A stretch of DNA of 64,000 nt from positions 460,269-524,268 of the forward strand of contig NZ_JAOVZN010000006.1 of the NCBI RefSeq assembly GCF_025717045.1, given 5' to 3'. Shown here in pieces: positions 36,127 to 44,819 of the stretch; positions within the stretch are counted from its first letter, which is position 1; each line of letters opens with the position of its first letter. The translations under genes and the position numbers were made by a program. The stretch is from Flavobacterium sp. SH_e. Its GTDB lineage: Bacteria; Bacteroidota; Bacteroidia; Flavobacteriales; Flavobacteriaceae. The notes under the pieces are model-generated. The model was not told where the DNA came from and ran no database searches. It saw only the letters and a program-made list of their open reading frames with translations.

Positions 36127-36155
36127 CAAAGATACAATTCAATTATGAATTTCAA
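36127..36155 (-). promoter_or_regulatory. Promoter of the polyprenyl synthetase gene
   Basis: On the minus strand TTG (36155-36153), 18 bp, TATCTTTG (36134-36127), with a leader of about 17 nt to the ATG at 36104. Confidence 0.7.
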
Positions 36156-36245
36156 TTACTGAAACGATTAAAAGCTTATTAAGTATTGAGAGGGACCCTT
36201 AACCCTTCTCATTTCGAATATGTTAAAATTATTTTGAAAAAACTC

Positions 36246-36273
36246 GGAAACTTTTTTGGTATTTAGAGTTTCC
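36246..36273. promoter_or_regulatory. Operator A: GGAAACT-N14-AGTTTCC
   Basis: Perfect 7-bp inverted repeat with a 14-bp spacer. It covers the -33 TTG (36256-36258) of the YceI promoter and ends 4 bp before its -7 box, so binding should block polymerase. Identical in form to operators B and C. Confidence 0.75.
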
Positions 36274-36285
36274 TGTCTATATTTG
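36256..36285 (+). promoter_or_regulatory. Promoter of the YceI-family gene
   Basis: TTG (36256-36258), 19 bp, TATATTTG (36278-36285). It gives a leader of about 75 nt that includes operator B. Confidence 0.7.
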
Positions 36286-36296
36286 CAGCGTTGAAT

Positions 36297-36324
36297 GGAA
36301 ACTCAAAACACTGTAAAAGTTTCC
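36297..36324. promoter_or_regulatory. Operator B: GGAAACT-N14-AGTTTCC
   Basis: Second copy of the 28-bp dyad, 51 bp downstream of operator A (about five helical turns) and just past the predicted transcription start of the YceI gene. Confidence 0.72.
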
Positions 36325-36369
36325 AAATAGAGTTTTAAAGATTTGTAAAATCTATTAAATCAGGTATTT

Positions 36370-36891
36370 ATGAAAACAAAATGGACCTTAGATTCTAGTC
36401 AGTCAGATGTTTTATTAGAAATGAGAAGATCGAGAACTGCTTATATGGGTGGAAGTACAAATAAATTTGATGGTTACGTAAACATTGAAGATAATGAGAT
36501 CGAAGATGCTTCGGTTGAATTCTCATTGGATATTAATAATAAAAATGAGAGTTTCCAGTCAATAGATGCTTATTTGCAGCTTCAGGACTTTTTTGAAGAA
36601 GACGAACATCCAATTATTAGTTTCAAATCGACTTCATTTCAAAAAGTAAATCAGAACATCAATTTTTTTAAAGGAGCTTTAACTATAAAAGATATTACAC
36701 GAGTAGTTGAATTAGACGCAGAATTCTTAGGAGAAAATATTTATAACGGAGAAAAGAAAGTAGCTTTTGAAATAAAAGGAAATATCAAACGTGAAGACTT
36801 TGGTTTAGATTTCAGCTCTTTTAATCATACTTCGGGTGCTGCATTAGGCAAAGACATTAAGCTTATCGCAAATTTAGAATTTAGCATATAA
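36370..36891 (+). CDS. YceI-family protein, without signal peptide
   Basis: A 173-residue lipocalin-like protein: it starts KWTLDSSQSDVLLEMR and has FSLDINN, DEHPIISFKSTSF and FKGALTIKDITRVVELDAEFLG, then FEIKGNIKREDFGLDF, all typical of the YceI fold that binds isoprenoid-like or fatty ligands in a barrel. Most YceI proteins are exported; this one has no signal peptide and should be cytoplasmic. It shares the operator type GGAAACT-N14-AGTTTCC with the TetR gene next to it, so it is probably part of the same regulon. One idea, not shown, is that it binds the ligand the efflux pump handles. Confidence 0.88.
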   Translation: MKTKWTLDSSQSDVLLEMRRSRTAYMGGSTNKFDGYVNIEDNEIEDASVEFSLDINNKNESFQSIDAYLQLQDFFEEDEHPIISFKSTSFQKVNQNINFFKGALTIKDITRVVELDAEFLGENIYNGEKKVAFEIKGNIKREDFGLDFSSFNHTSGAALGKDIKLIANLEFSI

Positions 36892-36937
36892 ATCTTACTA
36901 AACGAATAAATTAATGTAAAATTATTACAAATAACAA

Positions 36938-36965
36938 GGAAACTATTTTTTTGATTTTAGTTTCC
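36938..36965. promoter_or_regulatory. Operator C: GGAAACT-N14-AGTTTCC
   Basis: Third copy of the 28-bp dyad. It overlaps the -33 region of the TetR gene promoter and ends exactly 4 bp before its -7 box, the same geometry as operator A at the YceI promoter. Confidence 0.75.
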
Positions 36966-36977
36966 AAACTATATTTG
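36951..36977 (+). promoter_or_regulatory. Promoter of the TetR-efflux operon
   Basis: TTG (36951-36953), 16 bp, TATATTTG (36970-36977). The -7 box is a full match; the spacer is short for this class. The ATG follows 22 bp later. Confidence 0.62.
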
Positions 36978-36999
36978 TAATGCAATTTGAAAATTTAAA

Positions 37000-37599
37000 A
37001 TGAAAGAGAAGATAATATCAAAAGCAAGTGAATTATTTTTAAAGCTTGGTTTTAAGAGTGTTACAATGGACGATATTGCGGGAGAAATGTGTATTTCAAA
37101 AAAAACGATTTACAAATATTTCTGCAATAAAGAAGTTTTGATAGAGGAAAGTACTTCTATGGTTCATAGACAAGTTCACGAAATCATGGATACAATTATT
37201 GCAAAGAATTACAATGCGATTCATGAGAATTTTGAGATTAGAGAAATGTTTCGGGATATGTTTAAAAATAACATTGATACTTCGCCTATTTATCAATTAA
37301 AAAAACACTATCCAGAGATTTACCAGAATATCTTGTCTTATGAAATTGATCAGTGTACACAGCTTTTTAGAGATAATATCGAAAAAGGAATTCGCGAAGG
37401 TCTTTATAGAAGTGATTTGAATGTAGAGGTTTACGTTAAATTTTACTACACTCTTGTTTTTCATATTAATGAAAATACAGTTTCTGAAAGCGAAGCGCAA
37501 AGAATAGAATTGGAAGCCTTGGAGTATCATACTCGTGCAATGGCAACCCAAGAAGGAGTAGGGGAATTAGAAAAGCAATTACAGAGAATTAATAATTAA
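37000..37599 (+). CDS. TetR/AcrR-family transcriptional regulator
   Basis: A 199-residue repressor. The N-terminal helix-turn-helix (about 1-47) reads KEKIISKASELFLKLGFKSVTMDDIAGEMCISKKTIYKYFCNKE in family-typical order, followed by a helical ligand-binding domain. It leads a run of genes for a tripartite efflux pump, with 92 bp to the TolC gene and no terminator between. Operator C overlaps its own promoter, and operators A and B flank the promoter of the upstream YceI gene, so autoregulation and control of both units are the simplest reading. Confidence 0.92.
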   Translation: MKEKIISKASELFLKLGFKSVTMDDIAGEMCISKKTIYKYFCNKEVLIEESTSMVHRQVHEIMDTIIAKNYNAIHENFEIREMFRDMFKNNIDTSPIYQLKKHYPEIYQNILSYEIDQCTQLFRDNIEKGIREGLYRSDLNVEVYVKFYYTLVFHINENTVSESEAQRIELEALEYHTRAMATQEGVGELEKQLQRINN

Positions 37600-37691
37600 T
37601 CATCAATCCAAATTGTCGTCATTTTTCTGAGAGAGTTGTAAAGGATAAAATGGCGATGCTATCTCAACTTAAAATAAATATTTAACTACTT

Positions 37692-39026
37692 ATGAAAAGA
37701 ATCTTTCTTATAGTTTTGTGTACAATAGGCTTGTCTGCCGGCGCACAAACCACTACTTTAACTCTGAAAGACGCAGTCAATTACGCGCTTCAAAATAAAG
37801 CTGATGCAAAAAAAGCAAAACTTCAGGTTGAAAATAGTGAGTACCAAATTCAAGAAATACGTTCGAGAGCTTTGCCACAAATTAGTGCAAACGGAAATCT
37901 AACTTATAATCCAGTTATTCAAACAACAGTTATTGATGGAGCCGCTTTTGGTGCGCCAGGAACTACAATTCAAGCGGCTTTTGGTCAAAAATGGACATCA
38001 ACTGCGGGAGTTTCTTTGACTCAAGCTTTGTTTGATCAATCAGTTTTTACAGGTTTAAGAGCCGCAAAAACAACACGCGAGTTCTATCAAATCAACGATC
38101 AATTAACTGAAGAACAAGTTATCGAAAGAGTTGCAAATAATTATTATTCAGTTTATGTACAAAAAGAAAGACTTATTTTATTAGACAGCAACTACGTAAA
38201 TACACAAAAAGTTCGTGATATTGTTCAAGGTCAGTTTGATAACGGTTTAGCTAAAAAAATTGATTTAGACCGTATTATCGTAAAAATGTCTAACATTGAT
38301 ACTGATCGTCAGCAAGTTAAGAATCAGATAGAGTTGCAGGAAAATGCATTAAAGTTTTATATGGGTATGCCTATTGAAGCTCAAATCGTTATGCCAAAAG
38401 AAGAATTTGAAGTTGTACCAGCTGCTTTAACACAAGAGCCAAATATTGAAAACAGAACAGAATATTTGCTTTTGAGAAAACAAGAAGAACTTTTAGTATT
38501 CAATAAAAAAGCGGTTGAAGCGGGTTATTATCCTACACTTTCATTATCTGCGGGTTACAATTATATCGGACAAGGACCTGAAATGCCTTGGTTTGCAAAA
38601 CCAGAAAAAGGAGTGTATTGGTCAGATTTCTCGGCTGTTGCTTTAAACTTGCACGTGCCAATCTTTACAGGTTTTGGAACTCGTGCAAAAGTAAGACAGG
38701 CTGATATTCAAATCAGAGAACTTCAAGAAGATATTAAAGACACTAAACTTTCTCTTGATTTAGATTATAGAAATGCAATGGCACAGATTAATAATAATCT
38801 TGTAACTATTGAAAACCAGAGAGAAAACATGCGTTTGGCGCTAGAAATTCTAAGCAATACCAAAAACAATTACCTTCAAGGTTTGGCATCTTTAACCGAT
38901 TTGTTAGACGCAGAAAATGCATCACTTGAAGCTCAAAATAACTTTACAAGAGCAGTTTTAAATTATAAAATTGCCGAAATATCTCTAATCAAATCGAAAG
39001 GCGAACTTAAATCTCTTACTAAATAA
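37692..39026 (+). CDS. TolC-family outer-membrane efflux protein
   Basis: A 444-residue outer-membrane channel component. It has a signal peptide (MKRIFLIVLCTIGLSAGAQ) and the duplicated TolC repeat: TLKDAVNYALQNKADAKKAKLQVENSEYQ-type helices in the first half and LSLDLDYRNAMAQINNNLVTIENQRENMRLALEILSNTKNNYLQGLASLTDLLDAEN in the second (described here in part). TolC trimers form the exit duct of RND pumps. It lies 12 bp before the adaptor gene, in one operon. Confidence 0.93.
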   Translation: MKRIFLIVLCTIGLSAGAQTTTLTLKDAVNYALQNKADAKKAKLQVENSEYQIQEIRSRALPQISANGNLTYNPVIQTTVIDGAAFGAPGTTIQAAFGQKWTSTAGVSLTQALFDQSVFTGLRAAKTTREFYQINDQLTEEQVIERVANNYYSVYVQKERLILLDSNYVNTQKVRDIVQGQFDNGLAKKIDLDRIIVKMSNIDTDRQQVKNQIELQENALKFYMGMPIEAQIVMPKEEFEVVPAALTQEPNIENRTEYLLLRKQEELLVFNKKAVEAGYYPTLSLSAGYNYIGQGPEMPWFAKPEKGVYWSDFSAVALNLHVPIFTGFGTRAKVRQADIQIRELQEDIKDTKLSLDLDYRNAMAQINNNLVTIENQRENMRLALEILSNTKNNYLQGLASLTDLLDAENASLEAQNNFTRAVLNYKIAEISLIKSKGELKSLTK

Positions 39027-39038
39027 CAAATTATTACA

Positions 39039-40106
39039 ATGAAGAAAATAATTATAACAGTCGTAATCATAATTGTAGCTTTTTTTGGAGTTAGCTACAT
39101 TTTAAATAAGAACAAAGCAGAAAACGAAGCGAAAACTGCAATTGTAGCAGAAAAAAACGCAGCAGTTTCTGTAAAAGTGGCTACAGTAAAAACAGAAGAT
39201 GTTAACTTAGGTTTTACTGCAAACGGAAACTTCGCACCAATTCAGGAATTGACTTTCTCTGCTGAAAAATCTGGAAAAGTAATTAGTGTTTTAGTAAAAG
39301 AAGGTGACTATGTAAGAGTAGGACAAACTCTTTTAACAGTAAGAGGTGATGTTATCAATGTAAACGCTCAAGCAGCTGAAGCAGCATATCAAAACGCAAA
39401 ATCTGATTATGCTAGATATGAAAATGCTTTTAAAACTGGCGGTGTTACAAAACAGCAATTAGATCAAGCAAAATTAGCTTTAACTAATGCTCAATCTAAC
39501 TATACTCAAGCTAAAATTAATGTTGGAGATACAAGAGTAAAAGCTCCAATTAACGGATACATCAATAAAAAATATATCGAGCCAGGATCTATTTTAGCTG
39601 GAATGCCTGCAACAGCTTTATTTGATATTGTAAATGTTTCTAAATTAAAATTGACTGCAACTGTAAACGAAACGCAAGTTGCTAGTTTAAAATTAGGACA
39701 AACTGTGGACATTACAGCAAGTGTTTATCCTGATAAATCATTTAGCGGAAAAATTACTTTCATTGCTGCAAAAGCAGATGCTTCTTTAAATTTCCCTGTT
39801 GAAATCGAAATTACAAACAATGCTAACAACGACTTAAAAGCAGGTATGTACGGAACTGCAAACTTTGGTGCTAAAAACCAAAAACAAAACTTGAAAGTTG
39901 TTCCTAGAAATGCATTTGTTGGAAGTGTGAGCAGTAATGAAATTTTTGTTGTAGAAAACGGTGTTGCTAAATTAAGAAAAGTAGTTGCTGGAAGAATTTT
40001 AGGAGATAAAGTTGAAATTATCAACGGTTTAAATGACGGAGAAACTGTTATTGTTACAGGTCAAATCAACTTACAAGACGGAAATACAGTAGAAATTATT
40101 AAATAA
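39039..40106 (+). CDS. RND efflux periplasmic adaptor (HlyD/AcrA type)
   Basis: A 355-residue membrane-fusion protein. It has an uncleaved N-terminal anchor (IIITVVIIIVAFFGVSYIL), half lipoyl motifs (SGKVISVLVKEGDYVRVGQTLL and KAPINGYINKKYIEPGS) on either side of a short coiled-coil hairpin, a beta-barrel domain and a C-terminal membrane-proximal domain. It links the inner-membrane RND permease to the TolC duct. The permease gene follows after 91 bp of repeat-like sequence. Confidence 0.93.
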   Translation: MKKIIITVVIIIVAFFGVSYILNKNKAENEAKTAIVAEKNAAVSVKVATVKTEDVNLGFTANGNFAPIQELTFSAEKSGKVISVLVKEGDYVRVGQTLLTVRGDVINVNAQAAEAAYQNAKSDYARYENAFKTGGVTKQQLDQAKLALTNAQSNYTQAKINVGDTRVKAPINGYINKKYIEPGSILAGMPATALFDIVNVSKLKLTATVNETQVASLKLGQTVDITASVYPDKSFSGKITFIAAKADASLNFPVEIEITNNANNDLKAGMYGTANFGAKNQKQNLKVVPRNAFVGSVSSNEIFVVENGVAKLRKVVAGRILGDKVEIINGLNDGETVIVTGQINLQDGNTVEIIK

Positions 40107-40120
40107 TTATTTGGCTATAA

Positions 40121-40182
40121 GCATTAAGCTATAGGCTATAAGCAATTTAAAAGCTTAAAGCCTACTGCCTACAGCTTAAAGC
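40121..40182. repeat. TATAAGC-word inverted repeat between adaptor and permease genes
   Basis: GCATTAAGCTATAGGC (40121-40136) faces GCCTACAGCTTAAAGC (40167-40182), pairing at 14 of 16 positions; both arms contain extra GGCTATAAGC / GCTTAAAGCC words. Confidence 0.65.
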
Positions 40183-40197
40183 ATAAAGAAAAAATAT

Positions 40198-43100
40198 ATG
40201 AAATTAGCCGAAATATCCATTAAACGTCCGTCGTTAGTAATTGTATTGTTTACAATTCTGACATTAGGTGGATTGTTCAGTTACAGCCAGTTAGGCTACG
40301 AGCTGATCCCAAAATTTGAAACAAACGTTATTACGGTTTCAACTGTATATCCTGGAGCTTCTCCAAGTGAGGTTGAAAATACAGTGACAAAGAAAATTGA
40401 AGATGCGATTGCGTCTCTGGAAAATATCAAGAAAATCGACTCGAAATCTTATGAATCTCTTTCGATTGTATCGATCACATTGACTTCAAATGCGAATGTT
40501 GATATTTCGATGAACGATGCACAGCGTAAAATCAACGCGATTTTGAGTGACTTGCCAGACGATGCAGATCCGCCGTCATTGACTAAATTCTCTTTGAGTG
40601 ATTTACCAATTATGACGCTTGGTGCGAATGGAAAAATGGACGAAGCAGCGTTTTACGATTTGATCGATAAAAAGATTGCTCCAGTTTTATCTCGTGTACA
40701 AGGGGTTGCTCAGGTAAATATTATTGGTGGTCAAGAGCGTGAGATTCAGGTAAACCTTGACGCAGTAAAAATGCAAGGTTACGGACTTTCAGTTCCTCAA
40801 GTACAGCAGACAATTTTGAGTTCAAACTTAGATTTTCCAACGGGTAACATTCAAACTCGTAACCAGAAAATCTTGATCCGTTTAGCGGGTAAATATAAAA
40901 ATGTAGACGAATTAAGAAACTTAGTAGTTTCTTCTCAAAACGGAATTCAAATTCGTTTAGGAGAAATTGCAGATGTTCAGGATACACAAAAAATCGCAGA
41001 GAAAATTGCGCGTGTAGATCAAAAAAGTGCAATTGTACTTCAAATTGTAAAACAATCAGATGCTAATGCCGTTGCGGTAAGTGAGCAGTTGATTAAAACA
41101 ATTAAAACTTTAGAGAACGATTACAAATCGGCTCAATTAAAATTAGAAGTAGCAAAAGACAGTACAGTCTTTACTCTTGAAGCAGCAGATTCTGTTGTAC
41201 ACGATTTATTGATTGCAGTTATTCTAGTAGCTTTCGTAATGTTGTTCTTCTTGCATAGTATTAGAAACTCATTAATCGTAATGGTATCTATTCCTGCATC
41301 TTTGATTGCAACATTTATTGGTATTTATTTATTAGGTTACACACTTAACTTAATGTCTTTACTTGGTTTATCTCTTGTTGTTGGTATTCTTGTAGATGAC
41401 GCGATTGTGGTATTGGAGAATATTTACCGACACATGGAGATGGGTAAAAGCCGAATTCGTGCGGCTTACGATGGAACTGCAGAGATTGGTGGTACGGTAA
41501 CTTCGATTACATTAGTAATTGTGGTAGTGTTCTTACCAATTGCAATGAGTAGCGGATTGGTATCGAACATTATTACACAATTCTGTGTTACAGTAATTAT
41601 ATCAACAATGTTCTCATTATTAGCTTCGTTTACTATTATTCCTTGGCTGTCTTCACGTTTTGGAAAATTAGAGCATATTGAAGGTAAAAATCTTTTCGGA
41701 AAAATTATCCTTGGTTTTGAAAGCTATTTGACTCGTTTTACTGAATGGATTTCAAACTTGCTAAACTGGTGTTTAGATCATTATATCAAAACTATGGGGA
41801 TTATCCTAGTTATGTTCTTTGGAACGATCTTCTGGTTAATGGGAGGTGGATATATTGGAGGAGAATTCTTCGCATCATCTGATAGTGGTGAGTTCTTAGT
41901 TCAAATCGAGATGCCAAAAGATGCTTCTTTGGAGCAAACTAACTTTATGACGCAAAAAGCAGAAGCTTTCTTAAAAGGAGAGAAATATGTTTTCAGCCAA
42001 ATTACAACAGTAGGACAAACCAGTGAAGGTTTGGGAGCAGCTCAGGCAACTGCTTACAAAGCAGAGATTGACGTTAAAATGATTGAGCAAAAAGATCGTA
42101 CAGATGACGCCAACGTATATGCTGCAAAAGTAAAACGTAAACTTGAAAAAGTTTTAGTTGGAGCAAAAGTAAAAACAGTTCCTGTAGGTATCTTAGGTAC
42201 TGCTGAGGATGCAACTTTAGGTTTGATCGTAACAGGTCCAAACGTGGAAAGTGCAATGAAATTTGCTAAACTTGCCGAAGCTGAATTACGCACAATTCCT
42301 GGAACAACTGAGATTAAATTGACAGTTGAAGACGGAAACCCAGAGATTAACGTTCAGGTTGACAGAGATAAAATGGCTGCATTAGGCTTAACGCTTCAAA
42401 CAGTTGGTTTAACCATGCAAACTGCTTACAGTGGTAATACAGATGGTAAATTTAGAGCTGGTGAATACGAATATGACATCAACATTAAATACAACGAATT
42501 TGATAGAAAAAATATCACAGACGTTAGTAACTTGATTTTCATCAACAATGCTGGTCAGCAGATTAAATTAAACCAATTTGCAACAATTACAGAAGGTTCT
42601 GGACCAAGTAAATTAGAGCGTAGAGATAAAACAGCTTCTGTAACCGTACAAGGTCAGAACGTTGGGGTGCCAGCAGGAACAATTGTTCAGCAATGGCAAG
42701 CGAAACTGGACAAACTGCAAAAACCTACAGGAGTTAATTACATCTGGGGTGGTGACCAAGAAAACCAATCAGAAGGATTTGGTACTTTAGGAATCGCATT
42801 ATTAGCAGCTATTATTTTGGTTTACCTTGTAATGGTTGGATTGTATGACAGTTTTGTTCACCCGTTTGTAGTATTATTTGCTATTCCGCTTTCGTTCATT
42901 GGGGTTTTATTCGCATTGGCTTTAACAAACAATACCTTGAATATCTTTACCATCTTAGGGGTAATCATGTTAATTGGTCTGGTGTGTAAGAACGCGATCA
43001 TGCTTGTCGATTATACGAATCAGCGTAGAGCAGCAGGAGAAACAATCAGAAAAGCGTTAATTCAAGCAAACCACGCTCGTTTACGTCCGATCTTGATGAC

Positions 43101-43374
43101 GACAATTGCGATGGTGTTTGGTATGTTCCCAATTGCATTAGCATCTGGAGCTGGAGCTGAATGGAAAAACGGATTAGCATGGGTAATCATTGGAGGTTTG
43201 ATTTCTTCATTATTCCTTACGTTGATTGTAGTTCCGGTAATCTATGATATTATGGAGAAAATTATTCGTAAGTTCTCTAAAGGAGAAAAAATCGATTACG
43301 AAGCTGAAATGCATGCCGATTATGAGCACGCTGAATTAAGCGAAGATGGTTTTAATCCTAAACACACTCATTAA
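40198..43374 (+). CDS. RND-family efflux permease
   Basis: A 1058-residue inner-membrane pump of the AcrB/HAE1 type with 12 helices in two halves and large periplasmic loops. The N-terminus MKLAEISIKRPSLVIVLF and the proton-relay aspartate pair in VVGILVDDAIVVLENIYRHME (TM4) are present, as is the second-half GLVCKNAIMLVDYTNQRRAAGE. It exports drugs, dyes or lipophilic compounds using the proton gradient, as a trimer with the adaptor and TolC encoded just upstream. The substrate cannot be read from the sequence. Confidence 0.95.
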   Translation: MKLAEISIKRPSLVIVLFTILTLGGLFSYSQLGYELIPKFETNVITVSTVYPGASPSEVENTVTKKIEDAIASLENIKKIDSKSYESLSIVSITLTSNANVDISMNDAQRKINAILSDLPDDADPPSLTKFSLSDLPIMTLGANGKMDEAAFYDLIDKKIAPVLSRVQGVAQVNIIGGQEREIQVNLDAVKMQGYGLSVPQVQQTILSSNLDFPTGNIQTRNQKILIRLAGKYKNVDELRNLVVSSQNGIQIRLGEIADVQDTQKIAEKIARVDQKSAIVLQIVKQSDANAVAVSEQLIKTIKTLENDYKSAQLKLEVAKDSTVFTLEAADSVVHDLLIAVILVAFVMLFFLHSIRNSLIVMVSIPASLIATFIGIYLLGYTLNLMSLLGLSLVVGILVDDAIVVLENIYRHMEMGKSRIRAAYDGTAEIGGTVTSITLVIVVVFLPIAMSSGLVSNIITQFCVTVIISTMFSLLASFTIIPWLSSRFGKLEHIEGKNLFGKIILGFESYLTRFTEWISNLLNWCLDHYIKTMGIILVMFFGTIFWLMGGGYIGGEFFASSDSGEFLVQIEMPKDASLEQTNFMTQKAEAFLKGEKYVFSQITTVGQTSEGLGAAQATAYKAEIDVKMIEQKDRTDDANVYAAKVKRKLEKVLVGAKVKTVPVGILGTAEDATLGLIVTGPNVESAMKFAKLAEAELRTIPGTTEIKLTVEDGNPEINVQVDRDKMAALGLTLQTVGLTMQTAYSGNTDGKFRAGEYEYDINIKYNEFDRKNITDVSNLIFINNAGQQIKLNQFATITEGSGPSKLERRDKTASVTVQGQNVGVPAGTIVQQWQAKLDKLQKPTGVNYIWGGDQENQSEGFGTLGIALLAAIILVYLVMVGLYDSFVHPFVVLFAIPLSFIGVLFALALTNNTLNIFTILGVIMLIGLVCKNAIMLVDYTNQRRAAGETIRKALIQANHARLRPILMTTIAMVFGMFPIALASGAGAEWKNGLAWVIIGGLISSLFLTLIVVPVIYDIMEKIIRKFSKGEKIDYEAEMHADYEHAELSEDGFNPKHTH

Positions 43375-43429
43375 AAGTTTTAATTTTTGATAGAAATTCC
43401 AAAGTCCGAAATTGGAATTTCAAAATGAA

Positions 43430-43465
43430 AAATCCCAAGTTCCTTCAAATTGGAATTTGGGATTT
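43430..43465 (+). terminator. Terminator of the efflux operon
   Basis: AAATCCCAAGTTCC pairs with GGAATTTGGGATTT (one wobble) around an 8-nt loop, followed by a T-run. The stem nearly matches the terminator at 56811-56855. Confidence 0.85.
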
Positions 43466-43518
43466 TTTTATTGTTAATTGAAAAATCTGTTTATTTGCAT
43501 CACCTTACAAAAATTATT

Positions 43519-44769
43519 ATGCTACAAAAAGATAAATCTGCCGCAATTGGTTTCATTTTCATAACCATGTTAATTGACATTACAGGATGGGGAATTATCA
43601 TTCCTGTGATTCCAAAATTGATCGAAGAATTGATTCACGGAGATATCAGCGAAGCTGCAAAAATCGGTGGCTGGTTAACTTTCGCGTATGCGATAACCCA
43701 GTTTGTATTTGCGCCTGTAATTGGAAATTTAAGTGATAAATTCGGAAGAAGACCAATCATTTTAATTTCCCTTTTCGGATTTTCGTTAGATTATCTTTTA
43801 TTGGCATTTTCACCAACTATTATTTGGCTTTTCATCGGAAGGATTATTGCGGGAGTTACCGGTGCAAGTATTACAACAGCTTCTGCATATATTGCTGATG
43901 TTAGTACTGCCGAAAACAGAGCTAAAAACTTCGGATTAGTTGGAGCAGCTTTCGGATTAGGATTTATCATCGGACCAGTTATTGGAGGACTTTTAGGCCA
44001 ATACGGGTCTCGAGTTCCTTTTTATGCCGCAGCGATTTTATGTATGGTAAATTTCCTTTATGGATTTTTCATTTTACCAGAATCACTTAAAAAAGAAAAC
44101 CGCAGACCATTTGACTGGAAACGTGCTAACCCAATTGGAGCTATTTTGGGATTAAAAAAACATCCGACATTAATTGGTTTAATTGCAGCTATATTTTTCT
44201 TATATGTTGGTTCACATGCGGTGCAAAGTAACTGGAGTTTCTTCACGATTTACCAATTTAATTGGGACGAAAGAATGATTGGTATTTCATTAGGAATTAT
44301 TGGTTTATTGGTTGGAGTGGTACAAGGCGGATTAGTACGTTACATCAATCCAAAAATAGGAAATGAGAAAAGCATTTACATTGGTTTAGCTTTGTATACA
44401 ATTGGAATGCTATTGTTTGCTTTTGCTACAGAAAGCTGGATGATGTTTGTGTTTTTAATTCCATATTGCCTTGGCGGAATCGCTGGACCGGCTTTGCAGT
44501 CAGTTGTTGCAAGTAAAGTAGCGCCAAGTGAGCAAGGAGAAATCCAAGGGACTTTAACTAGTTTAATGAGCGCTTCTTCAATTATTGGCCCGCCAATGAT
44601 GGCCAATACATTTTACTTTTTTACTCATAACGATGCACCATTTAAATTTGCTGGAGCACCTTTTATTTTGGGAGGATTTTTAATGTTATTGAGTACAGTA
44701 GTGGCTTATTTTTCGTTGAAAAAGCATGCAGTTCCGAAAACGGAAATTAATCGGCAAGAAATAGAATAA
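43519..44769 (+). CDS. MFS transporter, tetracycline-resistance-like (DHA1) type
   Basis: A 416-residue 12-helix transporter. The DHA1 motifs are clear: ITGWGIIIPVIPKL in TM1, the loop 2-3 motif GNLSDKFGRRPIILIS, and the motif C-like GLGFIIGPVIGGLLG in TM5 that marks drug/H+ antiporters. It resembles TCR/TetA-type exporters, but the actual substrate is unknown. The start at 43519 (MLQKDKSAAIGFIF) fits the family; the frame extends 23 residues upstream through the preceding terminator region. Confidence 0.88.
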   Translation: MLQKDKSAAIGFIFITMLIDITGWGIIIPVIPKLIEELIHGDISEAAKIGGWLTFAYAITQFVFAPVIGNLSDKFGRRPIILISLFGFSLDYLLLAFSPTIIWLFIGRIIAGVTGASITTASAYIADVSTAENRAKNFGLVGAAFGLGFIIGPVIGGLLGQYGSRVPFYAAAILCMVNFLYGFFILPESLKKENRRPFDWKRANPIGAILGLKKHPTLIGLIAAIFFLYVGSHAVQSNWSFFTIYQFNWDERMIGISLGIIGLLVGVVQGGLVRYINPKIGNEKSIYIGLALYTIGMLLFAFATESWMMFVFLIPYCLGGIAGPALQSVVASKVAPSEQGEIQGTLTSLMSASSIIGPPMMANTFYFFTHNDAPFKFAGAPFILGGFLMLLSTVVAYFSLKKHAVPKTEINRQEIE

Positions 44770-44771
44770 TA

Positions 44772-44802
44772 AAAAGCCTTCATTGTTTAGATGAAGGCTT
44801 TT
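44772..44802. terminator. Bidirectional terminator between MFS and adhesin genes
   Basis: Perfect 12-bp stem AAAAGCCTTCAT / ATGAAGGCTTTT with a 7-nt loop and A/T runs on both sides, between convergent genes. Confidence 0.9.
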
Positions 44803-44819
44803 TTATTGCTTTTGAAAAA

